The position numbers and the translations under genes are program-made. This document shows, piece after piece, positions 21,975-24,311 of a stretch of DNA of 24,311 nt. The DNA lies in NCBI GenBank assembly GCA_946891915.1, contig CAMPNN010000013.1, positions 1-24,311 on the forward strand, in the 5' to 3' direction. Numbering within the stretch: the first letter of the stretch is position 1; every line of letters starts with the position of its first letter. Below the pieces are notes generated by a model. That model ran no database searches and was not told the origin of the DNA. It saw nothing but the letters and a program-made list of their open reading frames with translations. The stretch is from an uncultured Bifidobacteriaceae bacterium. GTDB taxonomy: Bacteria > Actinomycetota > Actinomycetes > Actinomycetales > Bifidobacteriaceae.

Positions 21975-23018
21975 ATGAAATTAAACGAAGATGTTACAAA
22001 AGTATATGCTTTCTTCAATCATCCCAAAGCAACCTCAGCAAAACCTGCAACCGCATCAACCCAAGACTCAGCAACCGCATCAAAACCAGCATCAAAACCC
22101 GCGCCAAAACCCGCGCCAAAACCCGCATCAAAGCCAACGAAAAAACCAAAATCCAAACTCCGCCGCACTCTCGAGCCAATCGCCCTCGCAGTTGCTGCAA
22201 TCTTGTGTTTTACGTACCCTGTTGCGTCAACGCTGTGGAATAACAAGGTGTCGAAGGAGATTTCTGTAGCTTATGATCGTTTGAGTCGTAAGCAGACTAT
22301 TAGCGCTCGCAAAAAAATTTTGAATGCAGCGCGCAAGTATAATGCGCGCCACAAGTCGATTATTACGGCTGATCCTTACGATGGTACGACGGATTTTATG
22401 AAGACGCCGGAGTATAAGGATTATGCGAAGCAGTTGGATGAGCCGATGGGCATTATGGGCATTGTGAAGATCCCGAAGATTGGCGTTAAGTTGCCGATTT
22501 ATCACGGCAGTTCGCAGGAGGTTTTGGCGCAAGGTGCTGGGCATTTGTACGGCACGGATTTGCCGGTGGGTGGCAAGACTCGTCACACTGTTGTGACGGC
22601 GCATACGGGTTTGCCGAATGCGACCATGTTTGATGATTTGCTTGAAATTAAGAAGGGCGACTTTTTCTACTTTGACGTGCAAGGGGAGACGCTGCGCTAC
22701 AAGGTGTTCCGCATTAGCGTGGTCGATCCGCATGATATTAGGTTGCTTCAGCGCGAGAAAGGGCGCGATTTGGCGACGCTGCTTACGTGTACGCCGTATG
22801 GCGTGAACACGCAGCGGCTGCTGGTGACTGGGTATCGCGTGCTGCCAGATCCAGTTTTCGCGCCGGGCGATAAGTTGCAGTGGCCGCTTTGGATGACGAT
22901 GTTCGTGCTCGCGCTTATTGGTTGCGCTGTGATTCTTACGACGATGATTTTGGCTGCGCTTGGGCGGCGTCGTCGCCGTGAGGCCGCGCTCGCCCACGCT
23001 AAGCATGTGGGTGCTTAG
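21975..23018 (+). CDS. Class C (pilin-polymerising) sortase
   Basis: 347 residues. A Pro/Lys/Ala-rich cytoplasmic N-terminus (PASKPAPKPAPKPASKP, from 12-bp DNA repeats) precedes a first membrane helix (about 63-80). The catalytic domain has His210 (VVTAHTG), Cys272 (TLLTCTPYG) and Arg281 (NTQRLLVTGYR), the complete sortase triad. ADPYDG near residue 136 fits the lid motif of class C enzymes. A second membrane helix (FVLALIGCAVILTTMILAAL) and basic tail at the C-terminus are also class C traits. It would link pilin subunits through LPATG and LPNTG. GGAGG precedes the ATG. It converges on the antitoxin gene with 6 bp between stops. Confidence 0.94.
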   Translation: MKLNEDVTKVYAFFNHPKATSAKPATASTQDSATASKPASKPAPKPAPKPASKPTKKPKSKLRRTLEPIALAVAAILCFTYPVASTLWNNKVSKEISVAYDRLSRKQTISARKKILNAARKYNARHKSIITADPYDGTTDFMKTPEYKDYAKQLDEPMGIMGIVKIPKIGVKLPIYHGSSQEVLAQGAGHLYGTDLPVGGKTRHTVVTAHTGLPNATMFDDLLEIKKGDFFYFDVQGETLRYKVFRISVVDPHDIRLLQREKGRDLATLLTCTPYGVNTQRLLVTGYRVLPDPVFAPGDKLQWPLWMTMFVLALIGCAVILTTMILAALGRRRRREAALAHAKHVGA

Positions 23019-23024
23019 AATTGC

Positions 23025-23312
23025 CTACTTATCGTCGTAGTGGCCTCTGGTATTGTGTTCTTCGAGCTTGATAGTGCCATTTTTCACGCCGTCAATCTGC
23101 GATTTCAAATATGCTTGATTTGACGGTTCGTAAAACGGATCTAGCGAAAAATCTAGCGGTATTCTCTTTTCGCGACCAATAGTTTTAATAAACACGTTCA
23201 GCGCGGTGCTCATAGAGATTCCGAGCTCTTTGCAAACTCGTTCTGCGTTGAGTTTGTCTTCTTTCTTTGTTCGAAAGTTTACGTTTACTGTATCTGTTGT
23301 TGCTGTAGTCAT
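23025..23312 (-). CDS. RelB/DinJ-type antitoxin without adjacent toxin
   Basis: A 95-residue protein of the RelB/DinJ family. VNVNFRTKKEDKLNAERVC forms the ribbon and first helix, and ELGISMSTALNVFIKTIGRE is the family signature, followed by RIPLDF. Such proteins bind DNA as dimers and neutralise RelE/YafQ-type RNases. GGAG lies seven bases before the ATG. No toxin gene lies on either side: the sortase stop is 6 bp downstream on the other strand, and upstream is repeat DNA. It is therefore an orphan, or a solitary regulator. Confidence 0.85.
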   Translation of the reverse strand: MTTATTDTVNVNFRTKKEDKLNAERVCKELGISMSTALNVFIKTIGREKRIPLDFSLDPFYEPSNQAYLKSQIDGVKNGTIKLEEHNTRGHYDDK

Positions 23313-23350
23313 TTTGGGCTCCTATGTCTATGGTGAATTTTGTACTTTTC

Positions 23351-23394
23351 CTTATATCTCTCATATAAGTATACAATAATTCTATACAATGTAA
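23351..23394 (-). promoter_or_regulatory. Candidate promoter/operator of the antitoxin gene
   Basis: The perfect palindrome CTTATAT-CTCTC-ATATAAG (23351-23369) adjoins TATACAA repeated 13 bp apart (23370, 23383). Ribbon-helix-helix antitoxins usually repress themselves through such palindromes. The -35/-10 assignment is ambiguous. Confidence 0.5.
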
Positions 23395-23448
23395 CGTAGA
23401 TATCATTAATTATGCTTGCAAACTGCTTCTTCCGCTGGCTGTCTTCCA

Positions 23449-23535
23449 ACTTTCGTAAGTTTGCACCCAACTTGGAAGTAGACTTCCAAGTTTCTTAAGT
23501 TTGTACCCAACTTGGAAGTAGACTTCCAAGTTGCA
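23449..23535. repeat. Two 24-bp palindromes in a 40-bp tandem repeat
   Basis: AACTTGGAAGT-AG-ACTTCCAAGTT is present intact at 23469-23492 and 23509-23532, exactly 40 bp apart. A half unit precedes them at 23449-23468. Linkers read TTTGCACCC or TTTGTACCC. Confidence 0.85.
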
Positions 23536-23605
23536 TAGTTTTATTGAGAGTTTTGTTTTGGAAATTAACTTTTTACTTTGCTTGAGTTTTGGGGAGTAAT
23601 CTGAG

Positions 23606-23729
23606 TTTGTTGCTTTTAATCTGTGGAATCTTATAAAATTATGTTTATGCGCTGACACGTGCTAGTTTTCTGCTAGTTTTAGAAGTTTTGTGGCTTGTGA
23701 TTGATTTTGTATTGTGCTTGCGATTTATG
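23606..23729 (+). repeat. Leader shared with the KilA-N gene (copy B)
   Basis: Near-identical to 127-252 through the promoter and CTAGTTTTCTGCTAGTT, then diverging gradually. Confidence 0.7.
23610..23637 (+). promoter_or_regulatory. Predicted promoter of the ORF6N gene
   Basis: TTGCTT (23610-23615), a 16-bp spacer and TATAAA (23632-23637), the same as at 132-159. A nearer TTGCAA/TATATT pair (23757-23784) would start transcription within the ribosome site and is less likely. Confidence 0.5.
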
Positions 23730-23800
23730 GGGTTGTGTCAGAAGTTTACGGTTTTATTGCAAAACTATGGGTTTTACTTATATTTTGAGGAGGGAATTTT

Positions 23801-24311
23801 ATGGTAGAACGGAATAAAAATTTAGTTATTGTGGACGCTAAAAGCGAGTCTGTTAAAACGCTTATAGACGCTAAAACGATAAAAGAAAAAATTTATAATA
23901 TTCGCAATCAAAAAGTCATGCTTGATTTTGAGCTTGCTGAAATCTATGGGTATACTACGGCAAGATTCAACGAGCAGGTAAAAAATAACATAGAAAAGTT
24001 TGATGATGACTTTATGTTTCAGCTAACTGCTGATGAGTTCAAAAACTTGATGTCGAAAAATTCTACATCAAGTTGGGGTGGTCGCAGAAAGCTTCCATAT
24101 GCTTTTACTGAGCAGGGTATTTATATGCTCATGACGGTGTTAAGAGGCGAACTTGCCATAATGCAGTCGAAAGCGCTTATTAGAACCTTTAAGCAAATGA
24201 AGGATTATATTGTTGAGAATAAGGATTTTATTGGTGCGAATGAGTTGGCGCAGCTGGCGATTCAAACGAATCAGAATACTAAGGATATAGCGGAAATAAA
24301 ATCTCAAATGG
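23801..24311 (+). CDS. ORF6N domain protein, 3' end outside the window
   Basis: 170 codons are visible with no stop. The ATG at 23801 has GAGGAGGG seven bases upstream. An ORF6N DNA-binding domain lies at about residues 28-115: YNIRNQKVMLDFELAEIYG, RFNEQVKNNIEKFDDDFMF, LPYAFTEQGIYMLMTVLRG. A helical region with FKQMKDYI follows and may lead to a coiled coil or effector domain beyond the edge. ORF6N proteins are phage-type regulators or antirepressors often found with KilA-N proteins. The leader is shared with the KilA-N gene at 345. The biological role is unknown. Confidence 0.88.
   Translation, partial: MVERNKNLVIVDAKSESVKTLIDAKTIKEKIYNIRNQKVMLDFELAEIYGYTTARFNEQVKNNIEKFDDDFMFQLTADEFKNLMSKNSTSSWGGRRKLPYAFTEQGIYMLMTVLRGELAIMQSKALIRTFKQMKDYIVENKDFIGANELAQLAIQTNQNTKDIAEIKSQM

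Noticed and set aside
23410..23658. 82-residue minus-strand frame next to the antitoxin, considered as a toxin
   Set aside because: It is a translation of the 24-bp palindromes and part of the shared leader, and resembles no toxin family.

Overview
The window looks like a chromosomal segment from the family Bifidobacteriaceae, and most resembles Gardnerella. This is an inference from gene content: an actinobacterial RNase E/G with long disordered arms, the order rne-rplU-rpmA-obgE-proB-aminotransferase-tRNA-Trp-secE-nusG, moderate G+C, AGGAG-type ribosome sites, and a sortase-pilus locus. No database was searched.

Layout. (1) 1-3350: the end of one IS150-type element (1-53, minus), a KilA-N gene (345-1205), hairpin and tandem repeats, then a complete IS150-type element (1665-3153) sitting inside an array of 53-bp repeats. 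(2) 3370-4311: an AEC-family transporter on the minus strand. (3) 4440-15818: a housekeeping block on the plus strand: RNase E/G with a long repeat-containing leader, L21, L27, Obg GTPase, glutamate 5-kinase, a class I aminotransferase, tRNA-Trp, SecE and NusG. (4) 15920-23018: a pilus locus with a large LPNTG surface protein, an LPATG major pilin with isopeptide-pilin features and a class C sortase. A 1-kb stack of terminator and repeats separates pilin from sortase. (5) 23025-24311: a minus-strand RelB/DinJ-type antitoxin with no toxin beside it, and the start of an ORF6N-domain gene that runs off the window.

How it works together. The two LPXTG proteins and the sortase form a plausible covalent pilus system. 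Its promoter has a G12 tract as most of the spacer between the -35 and -10 boxes, so slipped-strand length changes could switch pili on and off. The sortase lies beyond a strong terminator and should be expressed independently. The KilA-N gene at the left edge and the ORF6N gene at the right edge share a nearly identical promoter and about 120 bp of leader, suggesting a co-regulated pair.

The intergenic DNA is unusually rich in structured repeats: 52-bp and 53-bp tandem families, a 128-bp element with 13-bp terminal inverted repeats, an 84-bp inverted-repeat element, and a three-hairpin element of about 130 bp. The three copies of the last differ in stem sequence but keep the pairing. One of them lies inside a copy of the 84-bp element whose counterpart elsewhere in the window is empty. 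These repeats and the poly-G pilus promoter are the strongest candidates for something not yet described.
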